A DNA stretch of 38,919 nucleotides from Pelagibacteraceae bacterium AG-414-M23 (GTDB taxonomy: Bacteria; Pseudomonadota; Alphaproteobacteria; Pelagibacterales; Pelagibacteraceae). Position numbers and translations under genes: made by a program. Shown here piece by piece: positions 16,675 through 25,112 of the stretch (position 1 is its first letter; every line of letters begins with the position of its first letter). The stretch covers positions 1-38,919 of the forward strand of contig QCLN01000012.1 in assembly GCA_003214525.1 (NCBI GenBank). The letters are read 5' to 3'. The notes beneath the pieces are model-generated. The model was given only the letters and a program-made list of their open reading frames with translations, was not told the DNA's origin and made no database searches.

Positions 16675-17423
16675 AATTTCAGCTCTAATTTAAATTTTTT
16701 TAACTCTTCCAAAGTGGGAGCTTTATGATGCCAAGCAGGATTATTTTTCATTGATTTTATGCCGTAACCCTTAATTGTATTTGCAATTACAATATTAAAA
16801 GATTTATTTTTCAAGCATTTATGAATTACGCTATCAATTTTTGAAAAATTATGGCCATTTATTTCATGAATTTTATCACAATATACTGACAATTTTTTTT
16901 TAAGTTTAATAAATTTAATACTTCTAAAATCAGATTTGTTTCTGTCTATTATTAGTAATAAATTTTTAATTTTAAAATTTTCAATTATATGCAATGTTTC
17001 CCAAGTTGTGCCTTCCATTAATTCTTGATCTCCAATTAAGCAGATTACTTTCTTATTTATTTTTTTTTGTTTGAGCCCGTATGCAAAACCTGCTGAATTA
17101 GGAAATCCATGGCCTAATGATCCTGTGGAAAAATTAAAAATTGGTAATTTGCTTGAATCAGGATGTCCTCCTAATTTTGAATTAAACTTGCCAAAAGAAT
17201 TATAATCTTTTTTTGATAGTAATTTGAAATGTTGCATTATGGCATAAACTCCAATAGCTGCATGGCCCTTACTTAATACAAAATAGTTTTTATTAATATA
17301 TTTTTTGAAAATAATATAAAGTATTTCCAATATTGAAAAAGCACTACCTATATGGCCTTCTTTTATATTAAAACAACTTTTTAGAATATTGTATCTTATT
17401 AAATTAATTTCTTTTTTAATCAT
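16671..17423 (-). CDS. transketolase-like, N-terminal (thiamine diphosphate-binding) subunit
   Basis: A 250-residue protein equivalent to the first half of transketolase. The motifs in order are EGHIGSAFS, LSKGHAAIG, GGHPDSSKLP, STGSLGHGFPNSAG and the diphosphate/Mg motif GDQELMEGTTWE (normally GDGE..EG) with IDRNK about 25 residues later. The Mg-ligand Asp and Asn are kept, although the canonical GDG reads GDQ and NN-like DNNG reads DRNK. It pairs with the following gene as a split enzyme that would transfer a two-carbon ketol unit. The start is ATG sharing a base with the gmd stop (TAATG). Confidence 0.85.
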   Translation of the reverse strand: MIKKEINLIRYNILKSCFNIKEGHIGSAFSILEILYIIFKKYINKNYFVLSKGHAAIGVYAIMQHFKLLSKKDYNSFGKFNSKLGGHPDSSKLPIFNFSTGSLGHGFPNSAGFAYGLKQKKINKKVICLIGDQELMEGTTWETLHIIENFKIKNLLLIIDRNKSDFRSIKFIKLKKKLSVYCDKIHEINGHNFSKIDSVIHKCLKNKSFNIVIANTIKGYGIKSMKNNPAWHHKAPTLEELKKFKLELKL

Positions 17424-18481
17424 TATTTGATTAATTTTAGATCGCTCTCTACCATCTCACTAATTAATTTATCGAAATTTATTTTCGGTTTCCACTTTAG
17501 GATTTTTTTAGCTTTAGAATAATTTCCTTTTAAATTGTGAACTTCATTAGGTCTAAAATAAATTTTTTCCTGCTTAACAATTACCTGGGATTTTTTAATA
17601 GATTGTTTATTTTCTGTTGCAACTACATATTCTAGGCCATCTTTATTTTTTTTCCATTTAGATTTAATTTGTAATTTTTTTAAGACTAAGTTAACAAGGT
17701 CTTTAACTGAGTAGTTTTTGCCAGTTGCTATAACAAAGTCATCTGGTTTTTTATTTTGCAAAATCTTCCATTGAGCTTCAACAAACTCCTTTGCATGACC
17801 CCAATCTCTTTTTGAATATAAGTTTCCTAAATAAAGACATTTTTGTTTTCCTTTTAAAACCTTTATTAATCCTATTATTGTTTTTCTGGATATAAAATTT
17901 TCACCTCGTCTTGGAGATTCATGGTTAAATAAAATTCCATTTGACGTAAACATCGAGTAAGCTTCTCTATAATTTTTTGTTATCCAATAAGAATATAGCT
18001 TTGCTGTTCCGTATGGAGATACTGGTTCAAATTTACTTTTTTCGTTGTAAGGTTTGTCTGGACTATTTCCAAATATTTCTGAAGTAGATGCTTGATAAAA
18101 TTTCATTTTTCTTTTTTTATCAATTATCCTAATTGCTTCTAAAATTCTTAATGTTCCAATAGAATCTGTTTGAGCTGTATATTCTGCTAATTCAAAAGAA
18201 ACTCCAACGTTGCTTTGTGCAGCTAGATTATATATTTCGTCAGGTCTAATTTGATCAATTAAATTAAATACATTTGAAAAATCTGTAACATCTCCATACT
18301 TAAGAATTAAATTAGGCTTTAAATGAAAATCCTCGTAAATATGATCTATCCTAGTGGTATGAATAAGGCTTGTTCTTCTTTTAACACCATAGACTTTATA
18401 TTTTTTATTTAAAAGAAGTTCGGCTAAATATGATCCATCTTGACCAGTTATACCAAATATCAATGCAATTTTTTTATTCAT
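17423..18481 (-). CDS. gmd: GDP-mannose 4,6-dehydratase
   Basis: A 352-residue extended SDR that makes GDP-4-keto-6-deoxy-D-mannose. Defining features are the NADP motif GITGQDGSYLAELLL (residues 10-24), KRRTSLIHTTRIDHIYED-like segment with the RRTS element, LAAQSNVGVSF, the catalytic SEIFG and the Y-x-x-x-K in SPYGTAKLYSYW, then HESPRRGENF. Length is normal. It is third in the leftward operon, 70 bp after the RmlC-like gene and sharing a base with the transketolase N-subunit. It supplies the keto-sugar needed by the ColD-like dehydratase encoded two genes upstream. Confidence 0.95.
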   Translation of the reverse strand: MNKKIALIFGITGQDGSYLAELLLNKKYKVYGVKRRTSLIHTTRIDHIYEDFHLKPNLILKYGDVTDFSNVFNLIDQIRPDEIYNLAAQSNVGVSFELAEYTAQTDSIGTLRILEAIRIIDKKRKMKFYQASTSEIFGNSPDKPYNEKSKFEPVSPYGTAKLYSYWITKNYREAYSMFTSNGILFNHESPRRGENFISRKTIIGLIKVLKGKQKCLYLGNLYSKRDWGHAKEFVEAQWKILQNKKPDDFVIATGKNYSVKDLVNLVLKKLQIKSKWKKNKDGLEYVVATENKQSIKKSQVIVKQEKIYFRPNEVHNLKGNYSKAKKILKWKPKINFDKLISEMVESDLKLIK

Positions 18482-18551
18482 TGTTGAAAGTTATTAATCT
18501 AATTAATTTTTAAAGTAAATTAAATATTTAAATAGCTCTAAGTATCAATCG

Positions 18552-19049
18552 CTATTTATCTCTTTTGGACAAAATTGGATTTTTCAGAGGCCATTTAAAA
18601 TTAATTCTAGGATCATTCCATTTTACTGAAATCTGATTTTTCACATCATTATATTTTCCTCTAAAAGAATATTTATATTGATATAAAGATTCTTTAGATA
18701 AACATAGCCAGGAATTCAAAAACATTGGAGGTATTAAGATAGAAATTTTATTTTTTTCATTTAATTTAATTGCTGTATATTTTAAATAATTTTTAGATTT
18801 TTTTCTATAATCAACAATTACATTAAGTACCTCACCTTTTATGCAGGTAACTAATTTCCAGGATTTCCTATCACAATGAAAACCTCTTAGGACTCTTTGA
18901 TTGGATGTTGTAAATTTATCAAGATTAAATTTTATTTTTCTAAAATAGCTTTTTTCCCAATTTGTCCAAATTTCCCCTCGCGAATCTTTAAACACATCTG
19001 CTTTAAAATATTTTATTTCACTAAGCTTTTTGTCTGACTTAATAAGCAT
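18552..19049 (-). CDS. RmlC-like nucleotide-sugar 3,5-epimerase (cupin)
   Basis: A 165-residue cupin of the dTDP-4-dehydrorhamnose 3,5-epimerase family. The catalytic His is in VLRGFHCD (H58), matching RGLHYQ of RmlC, and the family tail is WNDPRINFKWPL...LSKRDK (residues 144-165). The middle KLVTCIKGEVLNVIVDYRK (65-83) is the cupin core. It is shorter than classic RmlC (about 180). It sits between the ColD-like and gmd genes, with no rmlA/B/D in sight. A GDP-keto-sugar epimerised at C5 (or C3) is therefore more likely than dTDP-rhamnose synthesis, though this is inferred. Confidence 0.85.
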   Translation of the reverse strand: MLIKSDKKLSEIKYFKADVFKDSRGEIWTNWEKSYFRKIKFNLDKFTTSNQRVLRGFHCDRKSWKLVTCIKGEVLNVIVDYRKKSKNYLKYTAIKLNEKNKISILIPPMFLNSWLCLSKESLYQYKYSFRGKYNDVKNQISVKWNDPRINFKWPLKNPILSKRDK

Positions 19050-19057
19050 AACTAAAT

Positions 19058-20239
19058 TTATTTTTTTATCTTATCTAATAGCCTACAAAGACTCACTATT
19101 TTATTCTTACTTAGTTTAGGATAGTTTCCAATATATAAAGAATAAAAATGCATATGCTCTGTGTTCATTAAAGACTTAAATCTATTTTTAAAATTAAATG
19201 GTTTTAAATAAGGTTGTCTTAATTGATTGCCACCTCCCACACTTCCTGTTCTGTATTCAATTGAATTAGAATTTAATAATGAAATTACTTTTTTAAATAA
19301 TTTTTTATCTTTTTGTTTTAAAATTAAATTAAATCCATAATTGCTTGATCCTTTTAAGCTAAAGTTTGTAAAAAAAATATCTTTTCTCAAATTTTTAAGA
19401 AATAGTTTGTGATTATCGTTTCTTAATTTGATATTTTTATTTAATCTTTTTAATTGTTCAATTCCAATCACGGCTGAAAGTTCATTGTTTCTTAAGTTAA
19501 AACCTTCTGTAAAAAAAATAAAATCACTATTTAAATCTCTAAATTTTTTTTTAGTATTTTTAATTAATGATTCATTTTGAGAGTCTCTTAGTAATCCATG
19601 ACCTCTTTTCATTTTTGCAAGAGTATCTAAATCTTTAGAATTCGTGCAAATCATTCCACCCTCTATAGTAGTCATGTGATGAGCATAATAAAAAGAGAAA
19701 TTAGAAATGTTTCCCAATGTTCCAACCTTTTTATTATTAAGTTTTGCACCATGTGACTCACAAACATCTTCGATTAAAAAAATTTTCTTTTTTTTTAAAA
19801 ATTTAATAAAATTATTACTTGTCCCAACAAAACCCATTGCATGGGTTAGAAAAATCGCAGCAGTATTTTTACTTATTTTTTTTCTTATAAGGTCTTCATC
19901 TAGAGCTAAATTTTTTAAACTAATATCGACAAAAACTGGTTTAAATCCAGCATTGATAACTGCAACAACATCAGAATTCCAAGTGAAAGCTGGAACTATT
20001 ACTTCATTTTTATTTTTTTTTAACCCTTTAAGTATATTTAAAGATATTAAATTTGCTGACGCTCCAGAGTTTACAAATGTACTATATTTTACCCCAAGCC
20101 ATTTTGACCATTTTTTTTCAAACTCTTTAACCTTAATTCCATTTGTAAATCTATCTGACGATTTTATAAAGTTAATTAGAGCTTTTTTATCCTCAGGAAG
20201 TATATTATTGCTCATTAATTGCCAATGAAATTTTTTCAT
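19058..20239 (-). CDS. ColD/RfbH-like PLP-dependent sugar 3-dehydratase (DegT/DnrJ family)
   Basis: A DegT/DnrJ/EryC1-fold protein of 393 residues from the ATG at 20239; a GTG at 20248 would add three residues. Ordinary sugar aminotransferases have a Schiff-base Lys in FSFYPTKN-like blocks. Here the block reads FSFYYAHHMTTIEGG, so the Lys is replaced by His (H188), exactly as in ColD and the RfbH/E1 3-dehydrases, which remove the C3 hydroxyl instead of transaminating. D158 (EDVCESHGA) binds the pyridine nitrogen. With Gmd in the same operon, GDP-4-keto-3,6-dideoxymannose is the predicted product. It is first in the leftward operon, with no Shine-Dalgarno. Dehydratase chemistry is strongly suggested; the precise substrate is inferred. 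Confidence 0.85.
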   Translation of the reverse strand: MKKFHWQLMSNNILPEDKKALINFIKSSDRFTNGIKVKEFEKKWSKWLGVKYSTFVNSGASANLISLNILKGLKKNKNEVIVPAFTWNSDVVAVINAGFKPVFVDISLKNLALDEDLIRKKISKNTAAIFLTHAMGFVGTSNNFIKFLKKKKIFLIEDVCESHGAKLNNKKVGTLGNISNFSFYYAHHMTTIEGGMICTNSKDLDTLAKMKRGHGLLRDSQNESLIKNTKKKFRDLNSDFIFFTEGFNLRNNELSAVIGIEQLKRLNKNIKLRNDNHKLFLKNLRKDIFFTNFSLKGSSNYGFNLILKQKDKKLFKKVISLLNSNSIEYRTGSVGGGNQLRQPYLKPFNFKNRFKSLMNTEHMHFYSLYIGNYPKLSKNKIVSLCRLLDKIKK

Positions 20240-20319
20240 AATTTGCACAATAAATTAATAATCATTATAATCAAATTAATTCGTAAAAAATAAAACTATA
20301 TATATAAATTAAAAAACAA

Positions 20320-21252
20320 ATGAAACTTTTATCAGTAGTGTTTTCTTTTAGAAATGAAGAAGGAAATATAGAAGAATTAGTTAAACGAATTTCACAAAGT
20401 TTAGAAAAAGTTGAAAACTGGAATTATGAGCTAATATTTGTAAATGACGATTCAACTGATAGCTCTGAAAAAATTTTATTAGATCTTCAAAAAAAGTTTC
20501 CAATTAAAATCATTAATATGAGTAGAAGATTTGGAATTGACCCGTGCGTTTTAGCTGGTTTTAGAAACGCTGAAGGAGATGCAATAATATATCTTCATAC
20601 TGATTTGCAAGATCCGCCTGAAATTATTCCAGAACTTATAAAAAAACATGAAGAAGGATGTGATGTAGTTCACACTGTAAGAACAAAAAGAAAAGGTGAG
20701 TCTAAATTTAGAATGTTTGTTACAAAAATTGCCTACAACATTATTAATATTTTATCAGACATAAATCTTCCAGTTCAAGCCGGAGATTATAAATTAGTTT
20801 CAAGAAAAGCTCTTAATGAAATATTGAAACAGAAAGAATACAGACCTTATGTTAGAGGGCTCTCAGTTTGGGTTGGATTTAAGCAAGGATTTGTAAACTA
20901 TGAGAGAGAACCGAGAGGCTCTGGAATTTCTAAAATGCCTTTATTATCAGCTGGACCAGTAACTGACTTTATAAATGGTGTAACAAGTTATTCGCTTAAG
21001 CCATTATACATAGGTATTTTTTTTGGTTTCTTCTCAATTCTAGTTTCTATTTCAATAATAATTTATGCTCTATTTTTAAAATTTAGTAATTTAGCAGTTC
21101 CTGGCTCAACAAGTATTATTATTGCAATATCTTTTTTTTCAGGAATTCTTTTATTTACAATTGGTATAATTGGCATTTATTTGGCCAGAATATTTGAACA
21201 AACAAAAGGAAGAGATCAATATGTTATAAAAGATATTAAAGACTATAAATAA
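20320..21252 (+). CDS. GtrB/ArnC-like polyprenyl-phosphate glycosyltransferase (GT2)
   Basis: A 310-residue GT2 enzyme. The catalytic domain starts SVVFSFRNEEGNI, with VNDDSTDSSE (42-51) and the metal motif LHTDLQDPPE (92-101). QAGDYKLVSR corresponds to the conserved QxGDFrLmsR block of polyprenyl-phosphate hexose synthases. Two C-terminal membrane helices (about 226-250 and 262-290) anchor it, as in GtrB/DPM1-type proteins. It would load a sugar onto undecaprenyl phosphate at the cytoplasmic face. The next gene, 9 bp downstream, encodes a large polytopic protein that could be the periplasmic transferase using this donor. A TATAAA at 20303-20308 lies 11 bases before the ATG; no Shine-Dalgarno. 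Confidence 0.9.
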   Translation: MKLLSVVFSFRNEEGNIEELVKRISQSLEKVENWNYELIFVNDDSTDSSEKILLDLQKKFPIKIINMSRRFGIDPCVLAGFRNAEGDAIIYLHTDLQDPPEIIPELIKKHEEGCDVVHTVRTKRKGESKFRMFVTKIAYNIINILSDINLPVQAGDYKLVSRKALNEILKQKEYRPYVRGLSVWVGFKQGFVNYEREPRGSGISKMPLLSAGPVTDFINGVTSYSLKPLYIGIFFGFFSILVSISIIIYALFLKFSNLAVPGSTSIIIAISFFSGILLFTIGIIGIYLARIFEQTKGRDQYVIKDIKDYK

Positions 21253-21261
21253 TTTTCATAA

Positions 21262-23082
21262 ATGAAAAAATATCTTCCATACATACTAGCTTTTTTAGGT
21301 ATTATTATTTCTACTTTTGCCTGGGATTTAATTAAATTTCCTTATGATAATGAAAATTTAATTAATGGAAATTATTCTTCAAACAAAATCAACCCTTTAA
21401 ATGATACTGTTAGAGGTCTATTTTTCATATTTTTTCCGATAGCTATCTACATAATTGCACAAATTAATTTTAATAAATCAAACCTGTTACTGTCATTCAA
21501 TGCAAATAATGAAAATTATATTCGTCAAAGCTCAAACAATATTGAAGTAAATATTATTTCTTTAATTATTTTTATATTTATTATTTTTGAATTTTTTTCA
21601 TTAAATTATGAAAATTTTATTTCTAAAATAGATGTACATCATGAAGGTACATTGTTGTCTGCGCCTGTAAATTATTATTTTAAAAATAAATTTTGGCTTG
21701 GCACTCATTATGATTATGGATTTATAGGGAATAATATTGGTATATTATTTTCATATATATTTGGAGAATACAGTATAGGAATCAACAGATTTAGTAAGAT
21801 TGGTTTAATTCTTTTAAATAAATTTTTGATTATTCTTTTGTGTAGAAAAATAGTAACTAATATTTCAGAATTTAGAAACAAAGGTTTAATTTTTTTTATT
21901 TTTTGTCTAAGTTGTTTAAGTTTAGCTAGTTTTTATGAAGATGTTACACCTTTTCACCAAAGAATATTTGTTTTTTTAATCTTCTTTTTATTTTTAATTG
22001 AAGTTTTAACTTCTGTTAAAAAAAATATATTTATAGGTATTTTAACTGGTCTATTTTCATCAATATCAATTTTATTTTATATAGATATTGGAACTTATAT
22101 AAATGCACTTATTTTATTAGCTATTATATTTTTACTTTATCAAAAAAATTTTAAAAATATATATTATATTTTTTTAGGAATAATCCTTTCATGGTTAATT
22201 TTTTATTTAATAATTCCAAATGAGGAAATTATAGAATTTATTTATCAGTATAGATTTATAATAAATGTATCTGATTATTTGCTTGGAATTGAATTTCCCA
22301 AACCATTTTCCGATGGAGCAACCAGACATACAAAAGCTCTTCTAATGATTATTTTATCTGGTATTTTTTTATTTAATTATTTTTTTAATAAAAAATTTAA
22401 TGAAACTAACTCCTCTAAAATAATACTTCTATTTATATTTATTTCTTCAATAATTTTTTTTAAATCAGGTTTAATGAGATCTGACGGACCTCATATTAAA
22501 TATACATCAGGTTTTTATACTTTTATTATTTTCTTCTTTATTTATTATTATTTATACAAGTTAATAAAGAATAATAGAATTTATATAAAAATTGAAAATT
22601 TGTTTTTTCAAAAAAAATATCTTTTTAGTTTAGTTGTAATTGTACTTTGTGCAGGTATTTTTTTAAAAAATTCAGTAAATATAAAAAATATTTTTAATTT
22701 AGAAAAAAACTTTTATGCTCTTACAAAAGTTTCTGATGATGTTTTTCTAAGTTTAGAATATAAAGAATTTATTGAGTACTTTAAAAAAATTTCAATTAAT
22801 GATGATTGTGTTCAACTGTTTACCGATGACAATGCTTTACCTTATTTGTTGAATAAGCCAACATGTACACAATTTTACGTTAACTCACATATTATTAATG
22901 GATGGACGGAAAAAAAATTCATTAATCAATTACAAAAAAATAAGCCTGAATATATTGTTTATACTTCTGAAATTAATTGGTTTAAGGAAAGAAATAACGC
23001 TCCTAATGCAGAAAAATATATTTTAAATAATTATTATTTATTTAATAAATTTAAATATTGGCAAATATATAAAAGAAATTAA
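21262..23082 (+). CDS. polytopic membrane protein, candidate GT-C-type glycosyltransferase
   Basis: A 606-residue integral membrane protein with about a dozen hydrophobic segments. I do not recognise it by name. The first large loop holds KIDVHHEGTLLSAPVNYY (near residues 125-142), an acidic/His motif in the position where GT-C transferases carry catalytic acids. About 130 C-terminal residues (from about 475) look soluble and probably periplasmic. It follows a GtrB-like gene by 9 bp, an arrangement matching the GtrB plus serotype-specific Gtr transferase pairing. A GtrC-like role, moving a sugar from undecaprenyl phosphate to surface polysaccharide, is inferred. Its end overlaps the convergent GT17-like gene by 4 bp. 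Confidence 0.6.
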   Translation: MKKYLPYILAFLGIIISTFAWDLIKFPYDNENLINGNYSSNKINPLNDTVRGLFFIFFPIAIYIIAQINFNKSNLLLSFNANNENYIRQSSNNIEVNIISLIIFIFIIFEFFSLNYENFISKIDVHHEGTLLSAPVNYYFKNKFWLGTHYDYGFIGNNIGILFSYIFGEYSIGINRFSKIGLILLNKFLIILLCRKIVTNISEFRNKGLIFFIFCLSCLSLASFYEDVTPFHQRIFVFLIFFLFLIEVLTSVKKNIFIGILTGLFSSISILFYIDIGTYINALILLAIIFLLYQKNFKNIYYIFLGIILSWLIFYLIIPNEEIIEFIYQYRFIINVSDYLLGIEFPKPFSDGATRHTKALLMIILSGIFLFNYFFNKKFNETNSSKIILLFIFISSIIFFKSGLMRSDGPHIKYTSGFYTFIIFFFIYYYLYKLIKNNRIYIKIENLFFQKKYLFSLVVIVLCAGIFLKNSVNIKNIFNLEKNFYALTKVSDDVFLSLEYKEFIEYFKKISINDDCVQLFTDDNALPYLLNKPTCTQFYVNSHIINGWTEKKFINQLQKNKPEYIVYTSEINWFKERNNAPNAEKYILNNYYLFNKFKYWQIYKRN

Positions 23083-23957
23083 TCAAACCAATCGGCATAT
23101 TTTTTATGATTGTTCTGCAAAAAAGTGGGTAATTGGTCTATATCAATTTTTTTAAGGCTAAATTCAGATAATTGTCTGCTAATATCTTTTGAATCCTTAA
23201 AATGGTTATAATTAATTTTTCTTTCCTTTAGTAAACGTTCAATTTCTTTACTGTCAACATTTCTGCCGGCATATTCAGCGTGCATTTCATCATTTTCATA
23301 TTTATTAAGTAGACCCTGCAAATTCTTTACATTTGAAAAATGCCAGCCTCCATTTTGTATAATTTTTAGATCAATAAATTTATACTTAGAGAACATTACA
23401 TCTAATCGAAATGGTTTATATTTTTTTGGCTTTATATCCCTTAACCAGCTAATACTTTTTAGATATTTAAATCTACAACATTTAGTCCCATACCAATCTA
23501 GGATAGGATAAAGTAAATTAAATTTATAATAAAAAATTTTTTGTTTAAAAATAATAATTTTGTTTTTTATTTTTTCGAAGTTTAAATCTTTTAGATTTGG
23601 TATTTCATCATTGTCGCTATACATAATAATATCATCTGTGCTTGCATTTAATAAACCGCTTTGTATAAAGTCTCTTTGTTCCATTATTCTTTTAACGCTA
23701 TTGGTTCTTTGATCTTCAGGAGATGCAATGTTTTCATCAATTAAGTTTGGAGGTTCATTTTCTAATATAATATGTTTGATTTTTTTCTTAAATTTGGGAA
23801 AAGAATTGGGTTCAAAATTTATTTTTTTTTCCCTACCGCTGTGAGAGTATTTTGACTCACAAACTATAAAAGTATCAACGTATTCATTAAGAATATTAAA
23901 CCTTACATCCATCATTAAATCTTCTTCAAAATAAGTTGTGCAATCAAATATTTTCAT
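23079..23957 (-). CDS. GT17-family glycosyltransferase-like protein
   Basis: A 292-residue protein resembling glycosyltransferase family 17 (beta-1,4-N-acetylglucosaminyltransferase III type). Marks are the start MKIFDCTTYFEEDLMMDVRF, VDTFIVCESKYSHSG, the D-rich metal-binding MYSDNDEIPNL (near 187-197 region of the fold) and GWHFSNV. Bacterial GT17 homologues are commonly found in surface-glycan loci. It has no signal peptide, so it acts in the cytoplasm. It is a single leftward gene, convergent with the polytopic protein (4 bp overlap) and divergent from the Ldh2-family gene. Donor and acceptor are unknown. Confidence 0.82.
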   Translation of the reverse strand: MKIFDCTTYFEEDLMMDVRFNILNEYVDTFIVCESKYSHSGREKKINFEPNSFPKFKKKIKHIILENEPPNLIDENIASPEDQRTNSVKRIMEQRDFIQSGLLNASTDDIIMYSDNDEIPNLKDLNFEKIKNKIIIFKQKIFYYKFNLLYPILDWYGTKCCRFKYLKSISWLRDIKPKKYKPFRLDVMFSKYKFIDLKIIQNGGWHFSNVKNLQGLLNKYENDEMHAEYAGRNVDSKEIERLLKERKINYNHFKDSKDISRQLSEFSLKKIDIDQLPTFLQNNHKKYADWFD

Positions 23958-24023
23958 AATTTTTTAAAATTTTATCATTTTTTTTGATATTACTTTATAT
24001 ATAATAATGAAAAAAAACATTAA

Positions 24024-25034
24024 ATGCCACAAACAAAAACAATAAAAAAAATAGTTGAAAAAATATTTCTCAATAAAGGTTTAAAATTAAAACATAGTAA
24101 ACTGTGTGCCAAAGCTTTAATTAATGCAGAATTGGTTGGTGCACCATCTCATGGATTATCAAGGCTTAAGATGTATTGTGAAAGAATAGATAAAAAAATT
24201 ATTAATAAAAATCCAAAAATAAAGATTAGAAAAATTTCTGGCTCAATCGCGCATATTAATGCTGATAATGCAATTGGATTTGTAGCTGCTCAACTAGGAA
24301 TAGATCTAGCTATAAAAAATGCAAAAAAAAATGGGATTAGTTTAGTAGCTATTAAAAATAGTGGTCATTATGGATTGTCAGGATATTACGCGGAACAAGC
24401 TGCTAAAAAAAATTTAATTTCCTTATGTTTTACTAATGCTCCTCCAGCAATTGCTCCACATGGTGCAAAAAAAACATTATTTGGAACAAATCCGATATGT
24501 TTTGCGGCTCCAACTGCAACAAAAGTTCCTTTTGTTTTAGACTCATCTGTTTCAATGATTAATAGAGGAAAAATTAGAGTTGCAGCTAAGCTTGGAAAAA
24601 AAATACAATTAGGAGTGGCGTTAGATAAAAATGGTAACCCAACAACTGATCCTAAAAAAGCTCTACAAGGTGTGCAGCTTCCTATAGCTGGTTTTAAAGG
24701 ATCTGGATTAGCATGGATGGTTGATATTTTATCAGGTGTTTTTACAGGGGGAAATCATGGTGGAAAAGTGAAAGATCCATTTGACGATTTTTCTGGGCCT
24801 CAAAATATAGGTCATTTATTTATTGTTTTTAAACCCAATTTATTTGTTAAAGATTACCTAAAAAGAATTAAGGAAAATATCAAAAGAATTAAAAAATTAC
24901 CAAAACTTAAAGGTGTTAAAAAAATATACTACCCTGGCGAAAATAAGGCTGCAAGATTTAAGTTAAATTTAAAAAAAGAAATTAGTATTCCTTCAAATAT
25001 TTTAAATGAAATTAAAATGTTAAATAAAAGCTGA
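24024..25034 (+). CDS. Ldh2-family 2-hydroxyacid dehydrogenase (malate/L-lactate/sulfolactate type)
   Basis: A 336-residue NAD(P)-dependent oxidoreductase of the Ldh2/MdhII family (COG2055), which is unrelated to Rossmann-type lactate dehydrogenases. Family motifs are GAPSHGLSR (39-47, H43), NSGHYGLSGYYA (112-123, catalytic H115), FGTNPICFAAP, DSSVS..RGKI and LPIAGFKGSGLAW. Members act on malate, lactate, ureidoglycolate, 2,3-diketogulonate and, in ComC/SlcC, (R)-sulfolactate. Given the nearby HpsN-like and phosphotransacylase genes, sulfolactate is an attractive but unproven substrate. A consensus TATAAT at 24000-24005 is a probable -10 box. Only a short leader without Shine-Dalgarno precedes the ATG. 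Confidence 0.85.
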   Translation: MPQTKTIKKIVEKIFLNKGLKLKHSKLCAKALINAELVGAPSHGLSRLKMYCERIDKKIINKNPKIKIRKISGSIAHINADNAIGFVAAQLGIDLAIKNAKKNGISLVAIKNSGHYGLSGYYAEQAAKKNLISLCFTNAPPAIAPHGAKKTLFGTNPICFAAPTATKVPFVLDSSVSMINRGKIRVAAKLGKKIQLGVALDKNGNPTTDPKKALQGVQLPIAGFKGSGLAWMVDILSGVFTGGNHGGKVKDPFDDFSGPQNIGHLFIVFKPNLFVKDYLKRIKENIKRIKKLPKLKGVKKIYYPGENKAARFKLNLKKEISIPSNILNEIKMLNKS

Positions 25035-25112
25035 TGCGAGCCAAGCTAGCGTAAAGATAGATAAAGATAAAAATAATATATTTAAGTGTTTATAATGTTT
25101 CTTGTTAAACAA
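25020..25112 (-). CDS. possible 30-residue single-helix membrane peptide
   Basis: A short frame starts with TTG at 25112 inside the stop region of the upstream 70-residue gene (GTTGTTTAA). It encodes a basic head (FNKKHYKH) followed by a clear 18-20 residue membrane helix (NILFLSLSIFTLAWLASAFI) and then a stop. The TTG-over-stop coupling is like that at 9684. It fills the otherwise empty gap and overlaps the end of the convergent Ldh2-family gene by 15 bp. Nothing beyond hydrophobicity and placement supports it. Confidence 0.3.
   Translation of the reverse strand: MFNKKHYKHLNILFLSLSIFTLAWLASAFI

Noticed and set aside
18530-18557. Hairpin AAATAGC/GCTATTT around the RmlC-like stop, as a terminator
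   Set aside because: The stem has only 7 bp, the loop has 14 bases and there is no T tail in the direction of transcription; gmd follows on the same strand.
19707-20228. A long rightward frame (173 residues) opposite the ColD-like gene
   Set aside because: It is the antisense of a well-conserved PLP enzyme whose motifs are clear; the Phe/Leu/Ser-rich product is the usual shadow of a Lys/Asn-rich gene.
19058-20239. Reading the DegT-family gene as a sugar aminotransferase (perosamine type)
   Set aside because: The Schiff-base Lys is His in the diagnostic block, which indicates ColD/RfbH-like dehydration.
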